Part shown: one piece after another, positions 1 to 6,111 of the stretch
How positions within the stretch are numbered: the stretch's first letter is position 1
Layout: each line of letters starts with the position of its first letter
Origin: DATGSF01 sp035302865
GTDB taxonomy: Bacteria > Bacteroidota > Bacteroidia > Chitinophagales > Chitinophagaceae
Length of the DNA: 6,880 nucleotides
Assembly: GCA_035302865.1 (NCBI GenBank)
Contig: DATGSF010000006.1
Location: 1 to 6,880 of the forward strand
Direction: 5' to 3'
The notes under the pieces: model-generated
What the model was told of the DNA's origin: nothing
Database searches by the model: none
Seen by the model: the letters and a program-made list of their open reading frames with translations, nothing else
Position numbers and translations under genes: made by a program

Positions 1-103
1 CAATAGCTTTAGCTATTTCTGCTCTTCCTGTAGTTTTTAATTTATTTAACTCCTCCTTCATGGCATCAAGACTATCTTGAGTCACATAGTTTATATTTGA
101 CAT
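1..103 (-). CDS. greA: Transcription elongation factor GreA, N-terminal fragment (cut by window edge)
   Basis: GreA binds in the secondary channel of RNA polymerase and stimulates cleavage of the backtracked transcript 3' end, rescuing arrested complexes in the cytoplasm. Only the first 34 codons are present, running off the left edge. The peptide begins MSNINYVTQDSLDAMKEE and continues through LNKLKTTGRAEIAKAI. This matches the start of the GreA N-terminal coiled coil: a short beta-strand with a YVT-type motif, then a helix with the E-L-x-x-L-K-T spacing, then R-x-x-I-x-x-A-I just before the usual D-L-S-E-N-A-E-Y region, which is off the window. The ATG at 101-103 is the natural start; no Shine-Dalgarno sequence is visible upstream. 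The protein should be about 155-160 residues if intact. GreB is excluded only by usual phylum content, not by anything in this fragment. Confidence 0.88.
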   Translation of the reverse strand, partial: MSNINYVTQDSLDAMKEELNKLKTTGRAEIAKAI

Positions 104-130
104 AGTAATATTATTAATTGGATTTAGATA

Positions 131-169
131 ATAAAAATGCAACGCACTCAATAGTTATTGAGCGCGTTG
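131..169 (-). terminator. Terminator-like hairpin plus T-run in the greA leader
   Basis: On the minus strand, CAACGC at 169-164 pairs with GCGTTG at 145-140, G163 makes a G-U wobble with the base opposite 146, and CTCAAT at 162-157 pairs with ATTGAG at 152-147 around a four-base AACT loop. That is a 13-bp stem. Three bases later comes TTTTTATT (137-130). The wobble works only in minus-strand RNA; the plus-strand copy would carry an A-C mismatch there and has no T-run. It therefore reads as an intrinsic terminator or attenuator for leftward transcription. It lies about 37 bases upstream of the greA ATG and about 130 bases past the dehydrogenase stop. Confidence 0.7.
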
Positions 170-178
170 TATGAATAC

Positions 179-186
179 CAAAGATA
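179..186 (-). promoter_or_regulatory. Predicted greA promoter, -7 element TATCTTTG
   Basis: Read leftward, TATCTTTG matches the Bacteroidota -7 consensus TAnnTTTG at every fixed position. Transcription should start near 171-174, immediately before the leader hairpin. No clear TTTG -33 element is found at the expected distance; the upstream DNA is simply AT-rich, with a short inverted repeat TTCAA-TAT-TTGAA at 195-207. No alternative TAnnTTTG exists between the hairpin and the greA ATG, so this is the best promoter candidate for greA. Confidence 0.55.
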
Positions 187-299
187 CAAAATTATTCAAT
201 ATTTGAAAATATTTTTTTAATAAGTACCTGGAAATAGTTTAATATTTAAAAATTAAAAAAGTGAACGAATAATTGAAATACGCATTATTATTGTAAAAT

Positions 300-1235
300 C
301 TATAGTGTATTATATAATTGTTTGAGCACACTATGGGACATTTTATCTATTGCCTCGAAAGTATAGCCGCCAATATGTGGTGTTAGCAATAATTTATCTT
401 TTCGAATCATTTCTGCAATTTCCTTTTTTGCTTGTTCTGGCATTTTATCTAGTGGCTCTACTTCTAAAACATCTAATGCGGCTTTAATGATTTTTCCTTC
501 CTTTAAACCTTGATAAACTTTATCCCAAAATACAACAGGTCCTCTTGAGAGATTGAGTAAATAAATAGGTTTCTTAAGATCAACTAACATGTTTTCATCA
601 AAATAGTTTTCTGTTTCTTTGTTTAAAGGAACATGAAAACTTAAAACATCTATTTCTTCTTCTAGCAGGGTAGGAATAGAGTTTTTTCTTTTGGCATAAT
701 CAACGGAACGAGGATTAAGAATATAAGGATCGTAATAAAATACTTCCATTCCCATGGCATTTAATTTTTGTGCAAATAAAGATCCATTATTACCTAAACC
801 AATTATTGCTGCTTTCTTTCCATGTATTTCCCAACCTCTATTTGCTTCTCTTCTCCAGATGTTTTTAGAAGTTTCTTTATAGGAGTTATGTATTTGATGG
901 GTCATACTTAATAGCATTCCCAAGGCTTGTTCTGCAACAGCATTAGCATTGCCATCAGGACTTCCTACTACTTTTATATTTTGAGATTTTGCGTAATCAA
1001 GGTCTATAATTTCCATTCCCGATCCTAATCTGCCTATCCATTTTAGATTTTTACATTTTTCTAAAATTTCTTGAGGAAGATACAGTTTATTAGAAGTGAT
1101 GATTCCTGTGTATTTCTCCCAAGATATAGGCAAATCATAATCGAAATAATCAATATGGTAATCTTTTTCCTCTAAGCTATCTATTAGTTTATCTGAAACT
1201 TTAGTTGCTATAAGTGCATATTTTTTATTTTTCAT
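300..1235 (-). CDS. D-2-hydroxyacid dehydrogenase, D-3-phosphoglycerate dehydrogenase-like (NAD-dependent, cytoplasmic)
   Basis: A 311-residue member of the D-isomer-specific 2-hydroxyacid dehydrogenase family, which oxidises or reduces a 2-hydroxy/2-oxo acid pair with NAD(H). Seen in order: a substrate-loop motif GRLGSG at 68-73; N-A-V-A-E-Q-A-L-G at 98-106, which opens the NAD domain; the dinucleotide motif GLGNNG at 146-151; D169 after the second Rossmann strand, the usual NAD-ribose ligand; catalytic Arg231 in LSRGP; Glu260 in LEVEP; and His287 in TPHIGG. All catalytic residues are present. There is no C-terminal ACT domain, so it is the short form. Substrate cannot be read from sequence: 3-phosphoglycerate (serine synthesis) is the first guess, but no serC or serB lies nearby, and glyoxylate or hydroxypyruvate reduction are alternatives. 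The ATG at 1233-1235 overlaps the rsmA end by 11 bases, suggesting translational coupling. An in-frame TTG at 1257-1259 would add eight atypical residues and is rejected. Confidence 0.85.
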   Translation of the reverse strand: MKNKKYALIATKVSDKLIDSLEEKDYHIDYFDYDLPISWEKYTGIITSNKLYLPQEILEKCKNLKWIGRLGSGMEIIDLDYAKSQNIKVVGSPDGNANAVAEQALGMLLSMTHQIHNSYKETSKNIWRREANRGWEIHGKKAAIIGLGNNGSLFAQKLNAMGMEVFYYDPYILNPRSVDYAKRKNSIPTLLEEEIDVLSFHVPLNKETENYFDENMLVDLKKPIYLLNLSRGPVVFWDKVYQGLKEGKIIKAALDVLEVEPLDKMPEQAKKEIAEMIRKDKLLLTPHIGGYTFEAIDKMSHSVLKQLYNTL

Positions 1236-1995
1236 AATGCTGTTTATATAAGTCCACAATTTCTGAAATACTTATTTGTTCGATTCTATAATCAAAAAAA
1301 GAATCACTCAATATTTCAGAGGAAAGTAAAGGTTTTAATACATTTCTCAAAGTTTTTCTTCTTTTGCTAAAAAGAATTTTCACAAATTTTTTAAATCTTG
1401 GATAATCTTCGATGTGGTATTTATTTCCTATATAATCCAATTTTATAACACCTGAATAAACCTTCGGAGGAGGATTAAAATCCTCGGGAGGAACATCAAA
1501 ATGATAGTGACGTTTAAAAAAGCATGCTGTGAAAACGCTTAAAATTCCAATGTCCTTACTTCCGTGTTCGGCTACTATTCTTTGGGCTACTTCTTTTTGA
1601 AACATGCCAATAACTTGAGTAACTTTTGGTATCCAGTCTAAAATTTGAAACATGATTTGACTGGAAATATTATAAGGAAAATTCCCTATAATTATAAATT
1701 CCTCCTCAAAAGGTAGATCCATATCCAAAAAACTACCTAATAGAAACTTATCCGCATGATTAGGGAATGTTTTAACTAAGTACTGTACTTTTTCCTCATC
1801 AGCTTCGATTGCTTTATAGTTTACATTTTCTAATTGTAAAAGATATTTTGTGAGTGCACCTGCACCAGGACCTACTTCTAATAAATTAAACTGCTTATCT
1901 TTGGGTAATAAGTTTACAATTTCTTGTGTAATAGATTCATTTATCAAAAAATGCTGTCCTAAGTGTTTCTTTAATCGAAGATTTTTTTCTTTCAT
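1225..1995 (-). CDS. rsmA: 16S rRNA (adenine1518-N6/adenine1519-N6)-dimethyltransferase RsmA/KsgA
   Basis: Uses S-adenosylmethionine to dimethylate two adjacent adenines in the 3'-terminal hairpin of 16S rRNA, a late step and checkpoint of small-subunit assembly. The 256-residue protein has the usual length. Motifs: KKHLGQHFL at 9-17, the family N-terminal signature; EVGPGAGALT at 40-49 (SAM motif I); acidic E64 in AIEADE (ribose contact); NFPYNI at 105-110, the catalytic N-x-P-Y motif with Phe where enterobacteria have Leu; FNPPPKV at 173-179; and the basic FSKRRKTLRN at 209-218 in the C-terminal rRNA-contacting domain. The ATG at 1993-1995 is chosen because the in-frame TTG at 2008-2010 lies only three bases past the -7 promoter element, so it would fall at or before the transcript start. 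It is the first gene of a two-gene leftward unit with the dehydrogenase. Loss of this enzyme is known to give kasugamycin resistance in other bacteria. Confidence 0.95.
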   Translation of the reverse strand: MKEKNLRLKKHLGQHFLINESITQEIVNLLPKDKQFNLLEVGPGAGALTKYLLQLENVNYKAIEADEEKVQYLVKTFPNHADKFLLGSFLDMDLPFEEEFIIIGNFPYNISSQIMFQILDWIPKVTQVIGMFQKEVAQRIVAEHGSKDIGILSVFTACFFKRHYHFDVPPEDFNPPPKVYSGVIKLDYIGNKYHIEDYPRFKKFVKILFSKRRKTLRNVLKPLLSSEILSDSFFDYRIEQISISEIVDLYKQHYEK

Positions 1996-2012
1996 ATTAT
2001 TAATTTCCAAAA

Positions 2013-2020
2013 CAAAGGTA
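2013..2020 (-). promoter_or_regulatory. Predicted rsmA promoter, -7 element TACCTTTG
   Basis: Read leftward, TACCTTTG fits TAnnTTTG exactly. The expected transcript start is about 2005-2008, giving an rsmA leader of only some 10-13 bases with no strong Shine-Dalgarno sequence. A -33 TTG is not evident at the expected distance. The element fixes the rsmA start, because the upstream TTG codon would be outside or at the very tip of the mRNA. Confidence 0.6.
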
Positions 2021-2048
2021 AGTAATTAAATAAGTACTTTATAGCTGT

Positions 2049-2082
2049 TTTGATTATTACATAAATGAATTGATTAACTTTG
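2049..2082 (+). promoter_or_regulatory. Predicted plsC operon promoter, TTTG...TAACTTTG
   Basis: TTTG at 2049-2052 and TAACTTTG at 2075-2082 match the Bacteroidota -33 and -7 elements, with a 22-base spacer that is slightly long. The predicted transcript start is near 2088-2090, leaving a leader of about 17 bases before the plsC ATG. It stands back-to-back with the rsmA promoter, the two -7 elements being 54 bases apart, so the two operons share one small control region. It should drive plsC, the DUF2520 gene and kdsC together, as no promoter-sized gap exists between them. Confidence 0.65.
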
Positions 2083-2093
2083 TATTTTACAGT

Positions 2094-2099
2094 AAGGAA
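2094..2099 (+). promoter_or_regulatory. Ribosome binding site deciding the plsC start
   Basis: AAGGAA lies six bases before the ATG at 2106, a normal Shine-Dalgarno distance. It is the clearest such signal in the window. Together with the promoter it supports ATG 2106 over the in-frame TTG at 2070, which lies upstream of the -7 element. Confidence 0.55.
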
Positions 2100-2105
2100 T
2101 TAAAG

Positions 2106-2840
2106 ATGAAAAATATCTTAAAAGCTATATTTGCATTTTATGGATTAGTGCTTTTTATAATTACTTTATTAATTGTTATATTGCCTATTTTTTTAATCCG
2201 TAACATGAAAGAACCCAAAAGAGGTGTCTGGATTTATAGGATTTATAGAGCATGGATGCATGTGTATTTATTTTTAATTGGAGTGAGGGTTGAAATTAAA
2301 GGTTTGGAGCATTTTAAAAAAGGCACTAGTTATGTAATAACAGCAAATCATAGATCCTTTTTAGATATTATGATAACAGTTCCTTTTTTGCCAGGACCGA
2401 ATAAGACTTTAGCAAAGATTGAAATGGCTAAAATTCCACTTTTCGGCTTGATTTATAGGGTGGGTTCTGTTTTAGTAGATAGAAGTGATGAAAATAGTAG
2501 AAGAGAAAGTTTAATAAAGATGCAAGAGGTATTAGAAAGAGGGCAGCATTTATGTTTATATCCTGAAGGGACTAGGAATAGGACTGAGGAAAATTTAAGT
2601 GCATTTTATACAGGAGCTTTTGCAACTGCTATACATGCTCAAAAAGATATTATTCCTTGTGTATTATTCGGAACTAATAAAATTATGCCTGTAAAACCAC
2701 TCTTTTCTTTACGTCCGGGAAAGATAAAAATGCATTTTTTACCCGCGATTTCAGTTAAAGATTACAGTGACAAAGATAAGGGTATATTAAAAGATAAAGT
2801 CTATAATATTATGTGGGATTATATAGAAATAAATAAATAA
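2106..2840 (+). CDS. plsC: 1-acyl-sn-glycerol-3-phosphate acyltransferase (PlsC-type, inner membrane)
   Basis: Transfers an acyl chain to the sn-2 position of lysophosphatidic acid, making phosphatidic acid for phospholipid synthesis. The 244-residue protein opens with a hydrophobic segment at about 8-32, a membrane anchor, followed by basic residues. The four acyltransferase blocks are complete: NHRSFLD at 81-87, giving the catalytic H82-x4-D87 pair; GSVLVDR at 120-126; YPEGTRNR at 152-159, the phosphate-binding block with E154, G155 and R157; and IIPCVLFGT at 182-190, carrying the block IV proline. Length is usual for the family. It heads a plus-strand operon, with only four bases to the next start. 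Related acyltransferases that modify ornithine lipids (OlsA) or lipid A share these blocks, so the exact acceptor is less certain than the family. The ATG start is backed by a Shine-Dalgarno sequence and by the promoter position. Confidence 0.88.
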   Translation: MKNILKAIFAFYGLVLFIITLLIVILPIFLIRNMKEPKRGVWIYRIYRAWMHVYLFLIGVRVEIKGLEHFKKGTSYVITANHRSFLDIMITVPFLPGPNKTLAKIEMAKIPLFGLIYRVGSVLVDRSDENSRRESLIKMQEVLERGQHLCLYPEGTRNRTEENLSAFYTGAFATAIHAQKDIIPCVLFGTNKIMPVKPLFSLRPGKIKMHFLPAISVKDYSDKDKGILKDKVYNIMWDYIEINK

Positions 2841-2844
2841 AATC

Positions 2845-3606
2845 ATGCGAATTAGTATAATTGGAGTTGGGAATATGGCGCATTATATTGGAGAGCGTAT
2901 GCGTTTTATGGATTTGGAATTTGTTGAGGTGATGGGTAGAGATCCTGATAAAACTGCTGCATTTGTGCAAAAATATGGTGGAGAGGCGAGGAAAACTATT
3001 GCTGAAATGGAAGCAATGGTGGATATTATAATTGTTGCGGTGAAGGATGATGCAATTGCAGAATGTGCGGAGCAAGTTCAAAATATATCCTGTAAAATAA
3101 TTGTACATTGTTCTGGTACGAAGTCCATTGACGTCCTAGGAGATTTTTCCTCTAAAGCGGTTTTATGGCCTATTTTTTCTTTAAATAGCAATAGAAATAG
3201 CCCTTACCCAAATAAAGTGCCATTAGTTATAGAGTTTCAAGGAGGATCTTCAGAAAAAGAAATGTTTTTAAACTTCGCACATATACTCAGTAGTGTTCTT
3301 TATGAAATGGATGTAGAAAGAAGAGGTTTATTGCATTTGGCTGCTGTTTTTTCTAATAATTATATTCATCATTTAATGGTAATAACAGAGGAGTTTTGTG
3401 AAAAATATAATTTGCCTTTTGATGCATTGAAGCCAATTATATATCAAACTACGAATCAAGTGGATAAAACTCCTTTACGTGAATTGCAAACAGGTCCTGC
3501 AATTCGAAATGATCAAAAAACTTTGGAAAGGCATATGGATATTCTCAAGGAAGACCATGATTTATTAGCTTTATACCAACAATTTGTAAAATCCATACAG
3601 AAATAA
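2845..3606 (+). CDS. Rossmann-like and DUF2520 domain protein, putative NAD(P)-binding oxidoreductase of unknown substrate
   Basis: A 253-residue cytoplasmic protein in the family joining an N-terminal Rossmann-like domain to a C-terminal DUF2520 domain, resembling the F420-dependent NADP reductase / pyrroline-5-carboxylate reductase layout. Seen: the dinucleotide motif GVGNMA at 7-12 directly after the first strand; R32 after the second strand, suggesting NADP(H); VAVKDDAI at 64-71; HCSGTKSID at 88-96; a helical LHLAAVFSNNYIHHL stretch at 163-177; and TGPAIRND at 216-223, the family's C-terminal signature. No experimental function is known to me. It lies in an operon, four bases after plsC and five before kdsC; pairing with a kdsC-like gene is, from memory, common in this phylum. 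That suggests, but does not show, a role in envelope precursor metabolism. No Shine-Dalgarno sequence is visible, so translation may depend on plsC readthrough coupling. Confidence 0.85.
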   Translation: MRISIIGVGNMAHYIGERMRFMDLEFVEVMGRDPDKTAAFVQKYGGEARKTIAEMEAMVDIIIVAVKDDAIAECAEQVQNISCKIIVHCSGTKSIDVLGDFSSKAVLWPIFSLNSNRNSPYPNKVPLVIEFQGGSSEKEMFLNFAHILSSVLYEMDVERRGLLHLAAVFSNNYIHHLMVITEEFCEKYNLPFDALKPIIYQTTNQVDKTPLRELQTGPAIRNDQKTLERHMDILKEDHDLLALYQQFVKSIQK

Positions 3607-3611
3607 TAATT

Positions 3612-4103
3612 ATGTTAGAGCAGTTTTCAAAAATTAAAGGTTTTATTTTGGATATTGATGGTGTCTTAACGGATGGAAATATCTATGTGTCAGAAGGACA
3701 AGAACCATACAGAGTAATGAATATTAAGGATGGTTATGCTTTGCAATTAGCTATTAAAAAAGGTTACCCAATAGTAATTATTTCTGGTGGACATAGTGTA
3801 GCATCAAAATTACGTTTGGAAAAATTAGGAATTGAGGATGTTTTTATTTCCGTAAAGGATAAAGTGGAATTACTGCAAGCCTTATCAAGCATGAATGATT
3901 GGGATTTATCCACATTTGTATATATGGGTGACGATATTCCAGATAGAGAAGCTATGCAACTTTGTGGATTTAGGGCTTGTCCGAAAGATGCAGTGGAGGA
4001 AATAAAAGAATTAGCTACTTATATTAGTCCTAAAAATGGTGGAAAAGGTTGTGTTCGGGATTTAATAGAGAAAGTATTAAAAGTGCAAAATGATTGGGTT
4101 TAA
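3612..4103 (+). CDS. kdsC: 3-deoxy-D-manno-octulosonate 8-phosphate phosphatase, KdsC/YrbI family (HAD class C0)
   Basis: Removes phosphate from Kdo 8-phosphate to give Kdo, the inner-core sugar of lipopolysaccharide, in the cytoplasm. The 163-residue protein is a capless HAD phosphatase, acting as a tetramer in known relatives. Motifs: DIDGVLTDG at 14-22 with nucleophile D14 and acid/base D16; IISGG at 56-60 (motif II Ser58); K84 in KDKVELL (motif III lysine); GDDIPDREAM at 106-115 (motif IV Mg2+ ligands); and a C-terminal NGGKGCVRD at 142-150, matching the tail that reaches into the neighbouring active site. It is shorter than the E. coli enzyme (188 residues), but the missing part is at the N-terminus outside the core. 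Last gene of the plsC operon; no kdsA, kdsB or kdsD is in the window. Relatives fused to CMP-sugar synthetases or acting on KDN 9-phosphate share these motifs, so Kdo 8-phosphate is the likely but not proven substrate. Confidence 0.87.
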   Translation: MLEQFSKIKGFILDIDGVLTDGNIYVSEGQEPYRVMNIKDGYALQLAIKKGYPIVIISGGHSVASKLRLEKLGIEDVFISVKDKVELLQALSSMNDWDLSTFVYMGDDIPDREAMQLCGFRACPKDAVEEIKELATYISPKNGGKGCVRDLIEKVLKVQNDWV

Positions 4104-4115
4104 AATTGCCTAGTA

Positions 4116-5999
4116 TTAATTTGCAATAATGTGCATTTGTACAAAGGGTTTTTTATCTAAGTTCTTAGTGGTATTTTCAAAATTATCAGAAGGTGTGAAA
4201 AGTATATTTTCTTTTAATGGCCAATGGTTTTTAAAAGAATTTATTATAAGTGTTTTTTCATTTTCGGAGAAACTATCTTTTTCTTCTTTCCCATTTGCTA
4301 ATACATTAAACTTTTCAATTGTTATATTTTTAATTCCTCTATCATGTAAAAAATGATAAATGTCTGGCCATTCTGTTTGAAAGTATTCCATAAAATCATG
4401 ATCAAAACGCTCTAGAGGTACTCTTATATTTAGTGTATCCATTGCTTTAGCAGCCTCAGTTTGAGAAAGTAAAGCAATATTTTGAAAATTTAAATAATTC
4501 CCTTTTAAATCAGCTTCAAATTTTTTCTCTTTCTTTAAATATCCTGGAATAGTTACAAGAATAGTTGCCTCTTCATTTTGTGGCTTTAAAAAATAATAAC
4601 TTCCATCCCCTCTATTAGCTACTGGCCAATCAATATTTCTATTACTTTTCTCTTGGAAAGCTGTATTTGGTAAACTGAATTCATGTACGCTATCAATTAT
4701 AAAACCTGAAATCATCTGATGTGGATTAAACCATGTATTTCCCGTAGCTAGAAATAAATTGTATCCTGGAGAAATATCTTTTCTATCAGAACTAAAAATT
4801 AAACTATCACCACTTATAGAAAATGTACAAGCCAATTCATTTTTATGAGAATTTATTGGTTTTCCTAGATTATTAACTTGCTGCCATGTTCCATCTTCCA
4901 TTTCAGCTGCTTCAAACAAATCAAAGCCTCCATATCCAGGATGTCCATCAGAACTAAAGAACAGTTGTTTTTGATCAGGACTTAAAAATGGAGCTAATTC
5001 ATTTTTTTCTGTATTTATTTCCCCTTTTAATAAAACAGCCTCTGTCCAAACACCATTTTTGAATTCCGATTTATACAAATCATAACCACCTTTACCTCCG
5101 GGTCTATTGCTGGAAAAGTAAAGTGTTTTTTGATCGGAACTTAAAAATGGATGCATTTCATCATAATTTGTATTTATAGCAGGACCTAAGGGTTGAGGTA
5201 GGGACCAATTATTATTTTGATAATAAGAGAAATAAATATCACAATTACCACCATGATCTTGTCTATAAGCTTGCATGCCACATCGAGTAAAAAAAATATA
5301 ACGCCCATCCCAGCTTACATGAATGGATTCTTCTGAATGTCTTGAATTAAAAGGTTCTTGTAAGATTTTTGAAGAATTCCAGCCATAACATGAGTCCCAA
5401 GAACTTATTGCATATTCTCCTCCTTGCGTGCTTCGACTTTGTGTAAAAAGTAATTTTTGACCTTTAAAGGCTAATTGTGGGTATTTTTGATGCAAACTAT
5501 CTTGAATGCCTAAACCTAAATTACTAATTTTTAAAGAAGCTTTTGTGTGATTTTCAGCATTATTGTAAAATTGAATTTGCTTTTGAATGGGATGGTCTTT
5601 AGCGAAATTATTTTGAAATTTCATTAAATAATAATTCAAATCTTCTATTTCTTCCTCTTCTTCCAAAATATTTAGTAGAGGAATTGCCACTATTTCTAAG
5701 GATTTAATATAGTTTTGATTTGCAACTCTTTTTAAAATTTCTTTTCTTCTATCGTTTTTATTACTTAAAGCAAATAACTCAATATAATTTCTAATGGCTT
5801 TTATATCATGAGGAAATTCATATAGTGCATTAGCATATATTTTCTCGGCTTTATTATATTTTTTTTGATACACAAAATATTCAGCACGTTCGATTTTTTT
5901 ATTAAAACTTCGAGGAGCTTTTTGTGCATGCGCGTTGTATTTACCTAGGATTGTAAGGAAAATTAGGAATACAAGAATAAAAATCTGATTTTTCAACAT
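4116..5999 (-). CDS. Exported TPR and PD40 (WD40-like) beta-propeller envelope protein, PorE/OmpA-type architecture
   Basis: A 627-residue protein with a Sec signal peptide: hydrophobic core at about 5-19, likely cleaved after AHA at 25 with Gln26 following and no lipobox Cys, so not a lipoprotein. Residues about 31-80 look like tetratricopeptide helices (AEYFVYQKKYNKAEKIYANA), extending weakly to about 155. A PD40 propeller follows with five visible blades near 172-188, 222-240, 281-308, 333-362 and 387-417; typical cores are SSDQKTLYFSSNRPGGKGGYD and SPDQKQLFFSSDGHPGYGGFD-like repeats. Residues about 428-500 look like a small beta-sandwich ending in a VTIPGYLKKE strand. The TPR-PD40-sandwich order is that of PorE-like proteins linked to type IX secretion and the cell wall, but a recognisable OmpA peptidoglycan-binding domain is missing from the last 125 residues. 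A periplasmic or outer-membrane-associated role is inferred; the precise function is unknown. Single gene, converging on kdsC with 12 bases between stops. Confidence 0.78.
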   Translation of the reverse strand: MLKNQIFILVFLIFLTILGKYNAHAQKAPRSFNKKIERAEYFVYQKKYNKAEKIYANALYEFPHDIKAIRNYIELFALSNKNDRRKEILKRVANQNYIKSLEIVAIPLLNILEEEEEIEDLNYYLMKFQNNFAKDHPIQKQIQFYNNAENHTKASLKISNLGLGIQDSLHQKYPQLAFKGQKLLFTQSRSTQGGEYAISSWDSCYGWNSSKILQEPFNSRHSEESIHVSWDGRYIFFTRCGMQAYRQDHGGNCDIYFSYYQNNNWSLPQPLGPAINTNYDEMHPFLSSDQKTLYFSSNRPGGKGGYDLYKSEFKNGVWTEAVLLKGEINTEKNELAPFLSPDQKQLFFSSDGHPGYGGFDLFEAAEMEDGTWQQVNNLGKPINSHKNELACTFSISGDSLIFSSDRKDISPGYNLFLATGNTWFNPHQMISGFIIDSVHEFSLPNTAFQEKSNRNIDWPVANRGDGSYYFLKPQNEEATILVTIPGYLKKEKKFEADLKGNYLNFQNIALLSQTEAAKAMDTLNIRVPLERFDHDFMEYFQTEWPDIYHFLHDRGIKNITIEKFNVLANGKEEKDSFSENEKTLIINSFKNHWPLKENILFTPSDNFENTTKNLDKKPFVQMHIIAN

Positions 6000-6019
6000 G
6001 AAAAAAGATTAATTAAAAG

Positions 6020-6027
6020 CAAAGTAA
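6020..6027 (-). promoter_or_regulatory. Weak candidate promoter for the PD40 gene, TTACTTTG
   Basis: Read leftward, TTACTTTG differs from TAnnTTTG at one fixed position and sits 20 bases upstream of the ATG at 5999, predicting a leader of about 14 bases. No TTG is seen at -33. The placement resembles that of the rsmA promoter, but the match is imperfect and the DNA is very AT-rich. Confidence 0.35.
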
Positions 6028-6111
6028 TAAAAAATATTAGCGATTTTAAAAGAAAACTTTTAATTATAGAAAAATAAATAAGGCTTTCCTAAAATTATCT
6101 TAAGTTTACTT

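Noticed and set aside
1236..1259. TTG start extending the dehydrogenase by eight residues
   Set aside because: The extension lies wholly inside the rsmA coding end and is not like the family N-terminus; the ATG at 1233-1235 gives the usual start.
2809..3108. Minus-strand open frame of 99 codons, His/Asn/Ile rich
   Set aside because: Antisense to the well-supported plsC end and DUF2520 start; composition is that of a reverse-complement shadow and no motif or promoter is seen.
4105..4127. ATTGC/GCAAT inverted repeat between the convergent stops as a terminator
   Set aside because: Only five pairs with a 13-base loop, and no T-run on either strand.
4129..4356. Plus-strand open frame of 75 codons, Phe/Ser rich
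   Set aside because: Lies opposite the C-terminal part of the PD40 protein; the Phe/Ser/Lys bias reflects the complement of Lys/Glu-rich coding sequence.
6046..6063. TTAAAAG-AAAA-CTTTTAA hairpin upstream of the PD40 gene
   Set aside because: Almost pure A/T seven-pair stem in very AT-rich DNA, no T-run, and no gene end it could serve; probably chance.
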